This document shows, one piece after another, positions 13,061 through 25,661 of a stretch of DNA of 64,000 nucleotides. Position numbers and translations under genes: made by a program. The stretch comes from Epiperipatus broadwayi (taxonomy: Eukaryota; Onychophora; Udeonychophora; Euonychophora; Peripatidae), in NCBI GenBank assembly GCA_028023455.1, contig JAQFVV010000228.1:1383591-1447590 (forward strand). Reading direction: 5' to 3'. The notes under the pieces are model-generated. The model did not search any database. It was not told the DNA's origin and worked only from the letters and a program-made list of their open reading frames with translations. The number at the start of each line of letters is the position of its first letter. Position 1 is the first letter of the stretch.

Positions 13061-13932
13061 TATAGTATTGAAGAAAATCCACAAAAATTATAGATAAACA
13101 CAACAATTTAAAAATATACATAAAAATAATATTTGAATTAAATAATATGTAAGATTTTGGGGAGCTTTAATTCCCAAGTACTGGATTTATCAAATGCAAT
13201 GCCTCCCTGAATCGAAACTAATTTATAAAGCAAAAAAAAAAAATAAACATTTTGATATTAAGAAGCATTGTATTTAATACAGCAAACACTAGAAAGTTCA
13301 TTTTTCCAAATATAGCCAAAGTCATATAAGTTTCAATACCTCTATTAAAAAATGTTTGTGCGTATATACATATAATTTTAATGTCCCAAATAAATCCAAA
13401 ATAAAAATAAGGTTCTGTATAGTGATTATATATTTATAAATCTTTCATATTTAACATCCATAACAATCTTGATTTTAATTTTATAAAAACAATCATAAAT
13501 GAAAAAATTCTTTAGAATCATGGGTCACAATTTTATAAATCATTTCACTACTTAAAAAATCTTTGATTCATGTTTGCTATCCTTATCATTGTGTTATTAA
13601 TGTAAGTTCAGCTATTCTTTGAAAACTTTTATTTTTGTTAGGACTTCATGTGTCTCTGCAAAGTTTTCACAATTTCAAATTCACTAGTTTCTTCTTTTAC
13701 TTTTTTTTAATCAATAAAATAAATATTGTATTGGAATAGAAGCAAAATAGTAACTGAAATAAAATATAAATAAAAAAAACACCAGGATCATAAATGAAAA
13801 TGGATGCATAATTATATGCAAAAGTATTTGTAATGAATTAAAACTTAAAAGTGAGTATTTTAAACTACTCTAAAGTATTAAATACTCTTGACAACAATAG
13901 TTCAAATATTTTTTTTATAAATTATCTATGTA
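13061..13932. other. AT-rich non-coding DNA
   Basis: No coding sequence. May hold the unrecognisable 5' part of the minus-strand LINE relic just to its left. Confidence 0.4.
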
Positions 13933-14077
13933 AAAAAAAATATTACACAGAGGCAAAACTCTCCATACAGTAGTGTCACTCAGTGTGCTAGTGTAGGAGA
14001 GTTCTGCCTATGTGTAAACAGCTTGTGTAAAGATAAAGAATGATGATTGTGATGTTTAGTGGTTTAAAAAAAATATT
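13933..14077 (+). mobile_element. palindromic foldback retroelement, short copy
   Basis: Body 13945-14065, flanked by the 12-bp repeat aaaaaaaatatt (13933-13944 and 14066-14077). It has the arm aggcaaaactctccatacag, a shortened inverted arm ending near gagttctgcct, and the one-sided tail ending gtgatgtttagtggttt. The centre is deleted, so only about 60 bp of palindrome remain. The tail is on the right, as in the 15.9, 16.7 and 25.7 kb copies. The A-rich target repeat is weaker evidence than in the other copies. Confidence 0.6.
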
Positions 14078-15932
14078 GTGTCAGGATTGTAATTTATTAA
14101 TGAATAATGAAATAAATTATCAAACCTTTAAAAAAAGGAATATTAGGTGCTATGAAGTTTGTTATAGATCTGAAAAGACCAAAAGAAAAATGTAAAAAAG
14201 TGGTAAAAATGCTAACATTACAATGATGTTATATAAATAGACCATAAGGATGCTGGATGTTACTTAGTAAAACTGAAAAGCTGTATTCTTAAAAAAAGTA
14301 TGAAAACCACTTATTTAAAACATTAAAAGTAAAGATTATCAAGTAGTTATAAATGAATCATAATAAAAATAATAATAATTAAATGATTTATTGCTCAAAA
14401 TTTTATAAGAATTTTGAGTACCAGAAGTGACAAGAGAAAAATCACAATTGAACTCTATATTTTGTCACTCTATTACTGTGCTAAAGCATGCAGAACAACC
14501 ATTCAACCTATATATTTGTGTTTTAAAAAAAAGTAGCATCCTTTACTATGATTTAAATTTTAATTGACAGTTCAATTTAACACTTCCCCTAAATGGGTTC
14601 ATTCATTTTTAATTTTGTAATTATGATAAAATATTGCCTAAAATTTATGATAAAATCTGATGTAGAAATAGATAATCAAGCAAAAATATATTCCCTAAGT
14701 TAATTTCTGAAAGAACATGGGAGTTACCTCTCAATTTGCATTCATTTATGCCTAAAAAGGTAATTTAATAATTTCTAAAATAAATCAATTGAATCAAATA
14801 CCTTTTTAAATGCTTTCTTTTGATTCCAATACGTCTATCTCTTTGTCAATTAACGATTATTAGTGTACATATAATTCGTAAAGCATTTCAAAATATCTAA
14901 AAAAATCAAAAAAGAGTTTGCTATATTCAATCCAATGTAAAATATAAATTTAAAAAAATACTATATCACGTTAGTGAAAGTGAAAGGAGGAGGGGAGTAA
15001 TTTTTAATAATTTATTTATATCATATAAAAGTGAAATTCTGCTTTAAAATTCTTTATTGCAAGACATGCCAACTGAGAGACAGCTTTCTTTTCAATATTT
15101 CTAAAAATTAAATAAGATTGTCTATTTACAATCTAAACCAATATGAAGTTAATTGCATTTAAGCAGAAGATACTACTAGTAACTCAAAGACTATAAGATT
15201 GTTTTTATTTGGTTTGTAAAATAATATATATAAACCACAATTTCCACATTTGGATTAGATTAGTTATATCATCCAGAATCAAATATTCTGTGAAAAATTT
15301 ATTGTTGAGTAACATTGTCATTTTAATATTCATTTTTATATTGACTTATATTCACAAGGTAAGCCGAATACAGCAAAAAGAATGCAACTTTTCAAAAAAA
15401 AACTCATATGCCAAACATTTCTGATTAAAATATGAAATAAGAAAACGACAGTTTTCACTATATAAACTGAACGTTTATTTTAAAACAGAAATGATTTTAA
15501 AATTAAAATAATTTGCCATTTACATTAAAGTGATTTAGTTCAGATTCCTTGGCTGATAAAATTCAACATATATATATACAGTAGTAGTAATAGGAAAGTT
15601 TGTTTCTTTGGGAATCATATACATTTCAAGCACCCTAAGTATCAAAGTTAAACTCTGATCCATGAATCTTTAGTACTTTTAAGTCCACCTCTCTAGGACT
15701 GCCTTAAATCATGCAGAGCATAAACAGTATTCATTTTAATTGCATTCTATAATACAAAAAACAAAAGCATTACATTTCTTCTGAACAACTTCGATAATGA
15801 ATGAATCAACAACAAAGATACATATCATTCCCAAGTAAAACAGAACAGTTACCAAAAGTTCTTTCTCTATAATAGAGATCATACTTAACAAAAATCTTTA
15901 CCATATTTTCTCACTAACTAATGCCTAATAAC
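14078..15932. other. AT-rich non-coding DNA
   Basis: No recognisable gene or element. A more balanced patch at about 15590-15710 is unassigned. The open frame 15209-15424 has no recognisable features and is probably chance. Confidence 0.45.
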
Positions 15933-16214
15933 ATAAATAATTTGTTATTAAAACAGGCCAGAGTAATTAATGGATGCCAGAAGGCTTGTGCATAAAATCC
16001 CCATCTAGTGCCCACAAATCCAATATCCCCAGATTATTGAATGAGTAGGCACTAGATGGGGATTTTATGCACAAGCCTTCTGCATCCATTGATTATTCTG
16101 GCTTGCCCTGAATGGCAATACGTATAGAGTCTTGCCTGTTTTAATAACAGTTAAGAGCAAGCATGAAAAATAATGATCATGTGATGTTTATTGGCTTAAT
16201 AATAAATAATTTGT
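15933..16214 (+). mobile_element. palindromic foldback retroelement, long copy with apex at the hammerhead cut site
   Basis: Body 15946-16201, flanked by the 13-bp repeat ataaataatttgt (15933-15945 and 16202-16214). The left arm begins tattaaaacagg and the right arm ends cctgttttaataa, followed by the tail to ttggctta. The arms pair through gcttgtgcataaaatcccc and its inverse and continue to a tight centre at about 16020-16040, where the loop is ccccag (16027-16032). In the 25.7 kb copy the same bases mark the cleavage position of a hammerhead ribozyme. The rest of the ribozyme is absent here. Non-coding. Confidence 0.75.
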
Positions 16215-16653
16215 AAATAAATCTTTTACATCTTTTTGGAAAAGTAAATAAGTTTTTTAAAAATGCAATACCAATATATACTATATTTTTCAATAACTAT
16301 AACCCAATAATATATGTAAATAGTAATAAATCTTTTGCATCAATAGTATTGTGAATTAATTATCCAAATAAATTCTATCAAAATTTATGGAACTGTCTTA
16401 AACCATCAAACTATTGTATTAAAAAAAAGATACTTATTTATACCTAAGGATAAGATTAAAGACATCTTGTTTTTAAACTCTTAAAAACCACAGTGATTAT
16501 ACTTTTTCAAATAGCTTTTCCTGCTCAAAATACACCAATGGACATATAAAAGGGGGTTGGCAATATGCAGAGTAGTTAAATTCCTAAAAAATATATGTTA
16601 AAATTAAATGACTGAAGTCAGGTATCTATTTTCTATTGAACTAATGTACTATG
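16215..16653. other. AT-rich non-coding DNA between two foldback elements
   Basis: Nothing recognisable. Confidence 0.4.
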
Positions 16654-16868
16654 TAAAGATAAAGTTATTAAAACAGGCAAAACTCTCTATACATATTGCC
16701 ACTCAGTGCAAGCCAGAGTAATCAGTGTATGCCAGAAGGCTTGTGCATAAAATCCCATCTAGTGAACTGGGTGGCAATACATATAGAGTTTTTCCTGTTT
16801 TAATAACAGTTATGGGCAAGCATAAGAAATGGTGATCTTGTGATGTTTATTGGCTTAAAGATAAAGTT
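16654..16868 (+). mobile_element. palindromic foldback retroelement
   Basis: Body 16667-16855, flanked by a perfect 13-bp repeat taaagataaagtt (16654-16666 and 16856-16868). It starts attaaaacaggcaaaactct and ends with the tail containing gcaagcataagaaatggtga and then tttattggct. The arms pair over attgccac/gtggcaat and the bases outside them. The middle (about 16700-16775) is single-copy. Together with the 15.9 kb copy, it fixes both ends of the family: the left end opens at the arm and the right end closes at ttggct after the tail. Confidence 0.75.
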
Positions 16869-17159
16869 CAGACTAATTAATATATATATAATTCAAATTA
16901 TATCCATCTGAAATTTGAAACTTTCCCAGTTTTGTAATGATTAAAAAAGTTAGCACTGTCAAAATAAAAAATATTTAGTTTATTCAACACTCAACTACAA
17001 TACTGTATAATTTATTGAAATGGCTAAATAATATTTAAAAATAAAGATGTGTCTTCTGATTCCAAAGATGGATAGGGAGAAATACAAAAACAGCTAAATT
17101 GAAATCCATGATAACATAGTTCAACAAGTAAAGGGACTTATATATATATATATATGGGT
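16869..17159. other. AT-rich non-coding DNA
   Basis: Nothing recognisable apart from a (TA)n run at about 17139-17155, next to the 5' truncation point of the following LINE fragment. Confidence 0.4.
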
Positions 17160-17720
17160 AGCTGGTTGAGTGAGGATGGAAGAAGTGAAGATGAAGTTAA
17201 AAAAAGAATAGCATTGACAAAAGAGACATTTATTAAAATAAAGAAAATATTTTGTGGACCTTTGAAAAGAGAATTAAGAAAAAGATTAATTAAATGCTAT
17301 ATGTAGAGTCTACTAATGTATGGTTGTAAAACATGGACAATGAATAATAAAATTAAGATCAAATTGTAAGCCTTTGAGATGTGAACATGGAGAAAAATAG
17401 AAAAAAATCACTTGAATGAATAGAATAACAAATGGAACAAGTTTTGAAAAGAGTAAATGAAAAAAAAAATTGAGAAAGAGAAAGCTGGATTGAATAGATA
17501 TTAAGAAGAAATTATAGTTTAATGAAGGATGTTCCAGAAGAAATGGTGAGTGGAAGTAAGAAGAAAGAATGGAGGAGATTGACATTGTTGGATGATATAA
17601 GCGAAAGGAAGAATTATGGGAAATTGAAAAGCTGGGCAATGAAGAGAATGGAATGGAAAAATGGATGAATTAATGTGATTACTCTCCGGCCATGTTCACT
17701 TGACAGAATACTGTTGATGA
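17160..17720 (+). pseudogene. 5'-truncated LINE fragment, third family (C-terminal end)
   Basis: On the plus strand, fragments match the C-terminal domain of a common invertebrate non-LTR retrotransposon. In order these are SEDGRSEDEVKKRIALTKE (about 17165-17225), a K.LIKCY..SLLMYGCKTWT block (17280-17345), an FEMW..RK.EK block (17370-17410) and the final L.LLDDI..R.NYG.LK..A segment (17580-17640). It ends in a short tgatgatgatga repeat near 17710-17728, a typical RTE-type 3' end. In-frame stops and several frameshifts leave it dead. The abrupt start after a (TA)n run fits 5' truncation during insertion. Confidence 0.7.
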
Positions 17721-19640
17721 TGATGATTACAATTAAATAAATTAATAGGAACGACTAAAGAAGCATTCATATTTATCTTTAATCTTTCTTAATTTGTTAC
17801 TTGGAATACACAAAAAAACAACAACTTTTAAATGCATTTCTGTTGATTTAATTATATTGTTTAGGTATACTGATGATTATTTATATTTTCAACATGTGTG
17901 TGATCAAATGTGTCAGCAGTATGAGATAGCGTGGATAGTTGAGGGTCATGTGAAAGTTTGCATTCAAACCCCCTATTTATTACATATTGGAGTGCAAGTA
18001 GTGTTTACATAAATGCTATTAAAAAAACTGGTAGATATTTATTACAAGAAAAAAAGTAATAATTAAACTTCAAAGCAAATGCAAGAAAATGAAGTTAAAA
18101 TAATTTTAATCACTGAAATCTTTTTTATTATTATAAAGATCCAATACAAATATAAAAATAAATATCTATACACAGTATAATATGTTATATTTTTTTAAAA
18201 TATATTAACATTAATGATGGTTATTTGCATTTAATATTTGATTACATTTCCAATAGCCTACAAGTTATTTTAAAAATATGTGAAAGTTAATCTATAAAAA
18301 ATTAGTATTAGATTCACTTTTTAATATATACTATTCATAGTCAACATACAATATTAGTATGATATTATAAATCTGGCATTTTAATTCTACAGCTTTCAAT
18401 AATTAATAATCTTGTCAGATTAAAAAATATATGAAATAAGTCCACAAAATATTTTTTAAACCTCATTAAAAAACATTAATATCTTTAAAGCACTATCTAA
18501 AGTTTTCAGTCCTAAAAAAAAAAAAATGAAAATCATAAATTACGCAGAGTAATTAAATAAACTAAAAAAGACAAAATAGAAACTTCCTGCATATTATTTT
18601 ACAAGTACTTAATGAATTTTTTTTTTTAATTCTCTACTAAAATATGCTATATTAATTCATGTACAATACTGCAATTAATTTTGTTTAATGTGTGCGTGTG
18701 TTCAAGATTAAATGTTTTTTTTTTAATATATTACTTAAATTATCAAAATTTCTCTTCATAATTATGTCCAAATTTTTAAAAATGATTGAAAAGCAATTGA
18801 GAAAAAGAAAATGTACAAAAATATACTTATAATTTTCTTTTTAAATAATATAAATGCATATTTATATAATGCATTTCAAGCTTATCATCTTTACTTAATC
18901 AATGATATTTATATAAAATCATACATACCAGAACTCATCTACCTAGCATTCTCTGTATGTTGTATATACAAATACAAAATTATGATTTTTTTTTTTTAAT
19001 TTTTAAAAAAACGTATATTTTCTTTTAGTAACTGATCCGATGCCAATTTCTTAATAAATGATCACATGGTCAATTGTTCAAAGATTATGCTATGCTCAAG
19101 AACCAACATAGTAAATTAAGACTATAGCGTCTAAAATTACTAACTTGAATCAAGCATAACTTATTACTTTACTGAAATTATCATCAAACTATAATATATT
19201 TAACAAACTTATAATGCTATACATTTTTACATTTATTAAATAATGTATAAGGAAATTACAGTAATACAACTTCGCTTTTTTTTTTTTTCATTTTTAAAGC
19301 AACTTTATATAAAAGATGACATAAATTTCTGATGATGGCTGCAGGGTCAGCTCTGATAGAAGAAAAATAAAATTACTTAAAAAATACAAACAAAAACTTG
19401 ATATATTACTATATGAAGAGCAAGAAATAAAATGATAATGAAATATACAATTAACTTTTTTCAATTTATTAATAGAAGATTAATCATTGTGTCTATCAAT
19501 ATACTATATATAGAATGGCATAACAATATTCCTACAACACACAAAAAATATATAAATATATAACAGATATTTTTTAAATGTAAATGGTAATATACATTTC
19601 TTTTTTTATTATTATTATTAAAAAAAATTAGTATTTTAAT
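17721..19640. other. AT-rich non-coding DNA
   Basis: No gene recognised. The open frames at 17794-18012 and 18811-18999 have no domain or composition that supports coding. Confidence 0.45.
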
Positions 19641-21560
19641 GTTTAATTTTTAATATATAGGGTATAGGAGCACAGATTTTCAGATGACCCATCACTCTCC
19701 ACTCTATCTAATACCACTGATACACTCAAGCACATATATGCTGAAAAGATAAATAATCACCAATACACGTATTTCATGCTAAACCAGCAATCATCAGTTG
19801 GTCCAGATTATCATCTCCTACCCATATATACTGTGAGTGCTCAGATATATATTAAGATAGACAATCTTCATACTTTAATGGACAGGCTCCAATCTACTAG
19901 ACACTCCAACTCTTCAACCGTCCATCCAATTGAAAATCTGATGATGGAATGCTCGAAGGCCACCCTGAGGCTGAGATTCTTGTCACACCCATGTTAACCT
20001 AAGGTCAATCTGAACCCCACATGTACAGGACATAATCCATTTAATACACATGCAAGGATGGGCAGACATCTCTACAATGTAATAACTGAAACACAGGCTT
20101 ATTCTATACCTGTGTCTACATATGTAATATATAGGGTATATGAGCACAGACTTTCAGATGACCCATCACTCTCCATTCTATCTAATACCATTAATACATT
20201 CAAGCACATATATGCTGAAAATATAAATAGTCACCAATATACGTATTTCATGCTAAACTAGAAATCATCAGTTGGTCCAGATTATCATCTCCCACACATA
20301 TATACTGTAAATGCTCAGATATATATTAAGATAGACAATCTTCATACTTTAATGGACCTGCTCCAATCTACTACACACTCCAGCTCTTCAACCATCCATC
20401 CAATTGAAAATCTGATGATGGAATGCTCGAAGGCCACCCTGAGGCCGAGATTCTTGTCATACCCATGTTGACCTAAGATAAATCTGAACCCCACATGTAC
20501 AGGACATAATCCATTTAATACCTATGCGAGGATGGGCAGACATCTCTACAATGTAATAACTGAAACACAGGCTTATTCTATACCTGTGTCTGTATATGTA
20601 ATATATAGGGTATATGAGCACAGACTTTCAGATGACCCATCACACTCCACTCTATCTAATACCATTGATACACTCAAGCACATATATGCTGTAAAGATAA
20701 ATAATCATCAATATACGTATTTCATGCTAAACCAGCAATCATCGGTTGGTCCAGATTATTATCTCCCACACATATATACTGTAAGTACTCAGATATATAT
20801 TAAGATAGACAATCTTCATACTTTAGTGGACACACACACTCCCACTCTTCAACTGTCCATCCAATTGAAAATCTGATGATGGAATGCTCGAAGGCCACCC
20901 TGAGGCTGAGATTCTTGTCACACCCATGTTGTACCTAAGGTCAATCTAAACCCCACATGTACAGGACATAATCCATTTAATACATATGCAAGGATGAGCA
21001 GACATCTCTACAATGTAATACCCTATATATTACATATATAGACACAGGTATAGAATAAGCCTGTGTTTCAGTTATTACATTGTAGAAATGTCTGCCCATC
21101 CTTGCATATGTATTAAATGGATTAAGTCCTGTACATGTGGGGTTCAGATTTATCCTTAGGTCAACATGCGTGTGACAAGAATCTCAGCCTCAGGGTGGCC
21201 TTCGAGCATTCCATCATCAGATTTTCAATTGGATGGACGGTTGAAGAGTTGGAGTGTGTAGTAGATTGGAGCCTGTCCATTAAAGTATGAAGATTGTCTA
21301 TCTTAATTATATCTGAGCACTTACAGTATATATGTGTGGGAGATGATAATCTGGACTAACTGATGATTGCTGGTTTAGCATAAAATTCGTATATTGGTGA
21401 TTATTTATCTTTTCAGCAAATATGTGCTTGCGTGTATCAGTGGTATTAGATAGAGTGGAGAGTGATGGGTCATCTGAAAGTCTGTGCTCATATACCCTAT
21501 ATATTACATATATAGACACGGGTATAGAATAAGCCTGTGTTTCAGTTAAGTTTAATTTTT
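19641..21560. repeat. ~474-bp repeat array, three direct copies plus an inverted copy, bounded by 11-bp repeats
   Basis: Direct copies begin at 19652, 20126 and 20600 (period about 474). The third stops at about 21020, where the sequence flips, and 21021-21549 is a slightly longer-than-unit inverted copy. Copies are highly similar, with scattered substitutions and small deletions. The block is flanked by gtttaattttt at 19641-19651 and 21550-21560, a likely target-site duplication. Each unit carries a conserved GC-richer box around ctgatgatggaatgctcgaa followed by ggccaccctgagg. The open frames inside (for example 20532-20876) are carried only because the copies are alike; no domain is seen. 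Family unknown. Confidence 0.75.
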
Positions 21561-22989
21561 GTAAAAAATATTCTTAATGATTTCAACATTTTTTTTATTT
21601 TCGTAAAATATATTTAAACAGTAAAATTAATTAATAAATAAATAGGTAAATATCATTATTAGATTTTAAATTTTTTGGCTATATGTAATGTTTTCCAGCA
21701 ATAACATTTTCAATGATTTTTATTTTAAACCTTTTTTTAAATAAAAAAATTCTTAACTTAAAGAATTGTTTGAACTATTTTAATTAGTATTTCAAAAAAT
21801 AAATTCAAGAATAAATAATTTTGATGTAATAATATTTAAAAATGAGGAGAAAAAAAAATCTAACAAAATGTTTTTTTATTTTTTTGATAAAAAAAAAAAA
21901 AAAGAGGAGAGAAAGTCTTTAATCAAATTTAAAAACAGAACTGTGATCTTAAAACAAATCTTAAGAGTAAAATGTTTTCTTTTTTAACTCTAAAAAAAAT
22001 TCAATTACTATCAATTTTAAGATGTTTTATTTCAAAGTAAATACTACAACTTAAAATGAATTGTTTACAACAGAAATTACTCCTTAAAATCTGAAGTTTG
22101 TTTTTAGTAATAAAGAATAAGAGTTTAGAAAAGATTCTAAAACAATGTTTATAAGAATTAATGAATAACAATAGCAGATGTACAAATAAAAAAAACAGCA
22201 AGCAAGCAAACCTGAAGAATAAAAATAAAGATTATAAACACTCCATGCAGTAAAAACAAATAATAAAGTAAAACTGGAAAAAAAAAAAAACTTGTGCCAT
22301 ATATATTAGTTCAAAAAATTAAATCATTATAAAGAAGAAAAAAGCAGTTGAAATGATATAAATCATATGAAGTAACAAAAACAGGCAAATCTCTATTTAC
22401 AAGCTTTTAACAAACAAATACAACTTTCCTGTGAGTATTATGAGTTGATACCTAATTTGTAATAAAAACAAATATATATATACATAATATGTATTCATAT
22501 AAAAATATTTTTAAAAAAAAACAAATTTAACCTATAAAGAGTCAATCTGTGAACACATTGTTTCAATTTGAAGTTGAAATTCACTTGGAATCAACAAAAA
22601 AATTTATCATATGAAGAAAGATAACAGCAATATGTTAATAATTTAAACAAAATAAACCAACAAAAACTATATTAATATAGATATGAAATCTTCTACCTTA
22701 AAGTAGCTTAGGATGTCAAATTAAATCCAAATCCTTTTCCTATATTTATTTATTCTTATCCCTTCCAATAATGATTTCTTTCTTTTGATTTTCTTTAAGA
22801 GTTATTTTTTCATCATATATAGTGTTTCCAAAAATTAATCAGTCTGTGGAAAAATATTTTATCACAATTTATTCCTACAGATACTTTTATAAATAATGTA
22901 TATAACTTTACAAAAAATATTTTTAAAATGCTAATTTTTTTAAAATGTGAGCCAATAAGAAAAAATTGACTGGTGTGAAATAAAACACT
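21561..22989. other. AT-rich non-coding DNA
   Basis: Contains long A and T runs and no recognisable coding or element sequence. It may include the end of the mariner relic that lies to its right. Confidence 0.4.
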
Positions 22990-23555
22990 AGGTGTTATTT
23001 ATGCTTTGTTTTATTTTAACATGATACTAAATGGATTTGAATCATAAAATGATCCCTCTCATGGCCAACTTTAATTTTGAAGATAGTCAAAAATCAGTAA
23101 GAGCTCTACCAGGAAAATAGAGTCAATGCTCAAACATAACAATGCTTTCTTTGACTGAAGCATCTTCATGCACAATCTTAGCAGTGTTGTTTGACATGTT
23201 ATTTTCCAACAATGATGTAGAGCATTGCTCATAATATTCAGGTTATTTGGTCAAAATTTTGAATTACAAATGATTCACAACACCCAAATAATAGTTAGCA
23301 TTTATTATCTGATCTTTGATAATGTATTCATGGTGAATAGTGGTTTAAGAATTAAAAAAATAAGGAGCAATGTTGCAACTTGGCTCTTTGGCATTTGCAA
23401 TTTTTTGTTTTATTTTCCTCTTTGTGGTGATCTCCATTCCACACTCTGGTGCTCGATTCATATTAGAAGCAATGTGTCCATTGTTGTGATTCTTTGCATG
23501 TCTTTGAAGTGCTCCATTCTATTTCTTTGGCCAATTGTTAATATGTAAAATGGAA
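22990..23555 (-). pseudogene. decayed mariner-type transposase
   Basis: On the minus strand, pieces follow the mariner catalytic domain in order. A VEWRSPQRGK block (about 23460-23420) is followed by a Q.PKSQVATLLLIFF segment (to about 23350), then an IHHEYI.KDQIINANYYL block (23340-23290). Downstream, NNTAKI corresponds to the region just after the second catalytic aspartate, which is lost. LTDF followed by KLKLAMRG (about 23110-23060) corresponds to the third catalytic aspartate region. Multiple stops and frameshifts and a missing active-site residue show it is inactive. Terminal inverted repeats were not found. The plus-strand open frame 23225-23548 is a shadow. Confidence 0.65.
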
Positions 23556-25661
23556 AGCAGAAGCATATTCACCACATTTTAAAGTCTCACACAAAAATAT
23601 AATAGACAGTAATTTGCAATGAATTCCTCTGTTTCATAGATACACAGTGACCACTTACAGAATTTCAGCAACTTTTTGCATGTTTCTTTTACATTCAAGT
23701 TGATTTTTATATACCTGGTAATGGATCATTTTTTGCTTTTCCTTACTATTATGAAATTTTGTAACACCTTAAATCATTTTCACAACTCGTTGTTTCACTA
23801 CCATATTTAGTAACAATTTTGTCCAATTTAACTAAAATTTAACATTAACACATTATTCTATCATCAATTTTTACAAAAATATTGAAAACACAGTGATATT
23901 TCATGTGCTTAAAGTTTTCTAATAAATAGCTAAATTATGTCAATATGTAACCCATGCATTGATTCAGAGATAATGCTGCAGGCAGTTTGTATAGATGAAA
24001 AATAGATAAATATTATTATATTTTTTCTATTAAAACAATAGCTTGATAAAGTAACACAATAATTTCTATGTTTTCCATTCCAAATTATCTATCAAAAAAT
24101 TTAATTTAAACATATATATAATATTTTAAATAAAAATACTGTTTTAGTTCATTTTGCATCATATATCTACTAAAGTGATCTTTCCTCCTATATTTGTTTT
24201 GATACTGTGCAAATGCATTATTTGCAATACAAAAGTGTTCTATTTAAAGACCATTATAGTAAGGTTTATGCAACTAACTTCATAAGCTTTAACTAGTTTT
24301 AATAATAACAATTATTTATCAGGTAACACAGTCTGTAATATAGTAGTACTATAATGAGGCATCTCACTAATCATAAAAGTTAAATCATTTAAAAATTCCA
24401 ACTGCATTTATTAGTCTCATCACAATCTTAATCAAATACATATGTTTATTATAGTAAATCATAAATAATAATTTATGGATTAAAACAATTATAATTATAA
24501 AGACTAATTACTTTCTTTTGGGGTTAATATCAGTAAAATTGTAACTGTGATAAGCAAATAGTATAATGACTTCTTAGTAAAAGTGTGATTGCATCATTCA
24601 GTTCACTGGTCTTCTTGGACTAATGACCTATGCAGTAACTGAACAATATAAATCCCTTCAATCTTTAATGAATACTTATTGATACTAAAAATAAATTTTA
24701 AGTATTAAATTCTAATATTATTTAGAATAAATTTTGCATATTAAATATTTAATTTTTATATTAGAATAGGAACTTGGTCAAAATAAATTATTAATTGGAT
24801 TTTTTCCCCTTTCATCTTAATAAAGAATGCAACATGGGCAAGGACTAAATGCAATGAAAAATGCAGAACATTTTACTTAATAATATAAAAATGATTATGC
24901 ATTTCATATAAATTAATTTAATAATATATTAGATTGATAGGAAATGAATGATTTTATAATAAGAATGTATTATGGACAAAATAATTTATCAATAATATGC
25001 TTATTATTTCCTCAGAATTGTTAACTGTCATTTTTTAAATTTTATTATAATTATAGTTTAGCCTAATGTAACTCACCAGATAACTCTATTGTGAGTAGTT
25101 TTGATACAGACAGATACCATTGAGATTAACAATGAAAAATGTATTTAATGTTCAGTAACAGGCATCAAACATAAAAATCTTTTAATACATATAATAAAAC
25201 TATATAGCCAAATAAAATTGTGCTAAATATTAAAGAAGAAAAATATAAAAAAATATCATTCAAGTAAAAATATTAATTTTTATTTATATAATTCATCTTG
25301 CTCATTTGACATTTGCTTTATTAAAATCCATTTATACTCTAAATGTAATTTTTTCTCTTTGCTGTAGCAACTTAAGGGTTGATCATGTTAACACTTCATT
25401 TATTACAAATCATATGTATATATTCATGAATAGTAGTTTATTAATTTATTAATCAAAAAATAGTATTTTCAAAACTAAATATATATTAATCTTTTGTTTA
25501 TAGTATATTAAAATTAATTCCAATTTTATAGTAATTGAAAAAAATAATAATTATTATTATTTGTATTATGCAAGCAATTATATATTAATTGAATTTTTAC
25601 TACAGATTCAATACTGTTAATCAGATCCCCTAAAATTTAATAACTTCTATTATCCAGAGAA
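23556..25661. other. AT-rich non-coding DNA
   Basis: No gene or element recognised. The left edge may contain the eroded N-terminal half and terminal repeat of the mariner relic. Confidence 0.4.

Noticed and set aside
19329-19375. Isolated ctgatgatggc as another hammerhead core
   Set aside because: No GAAA at stem II distance and no flanking stems; the seven-base core alone is expected by chance.
20532-20876. Protein-coding gene in the 474-bp array (114 codons)
   Set aside because: The frame exists because repeat copies are nearly identical; it is broken in other copies and shows no domain or codon bias.
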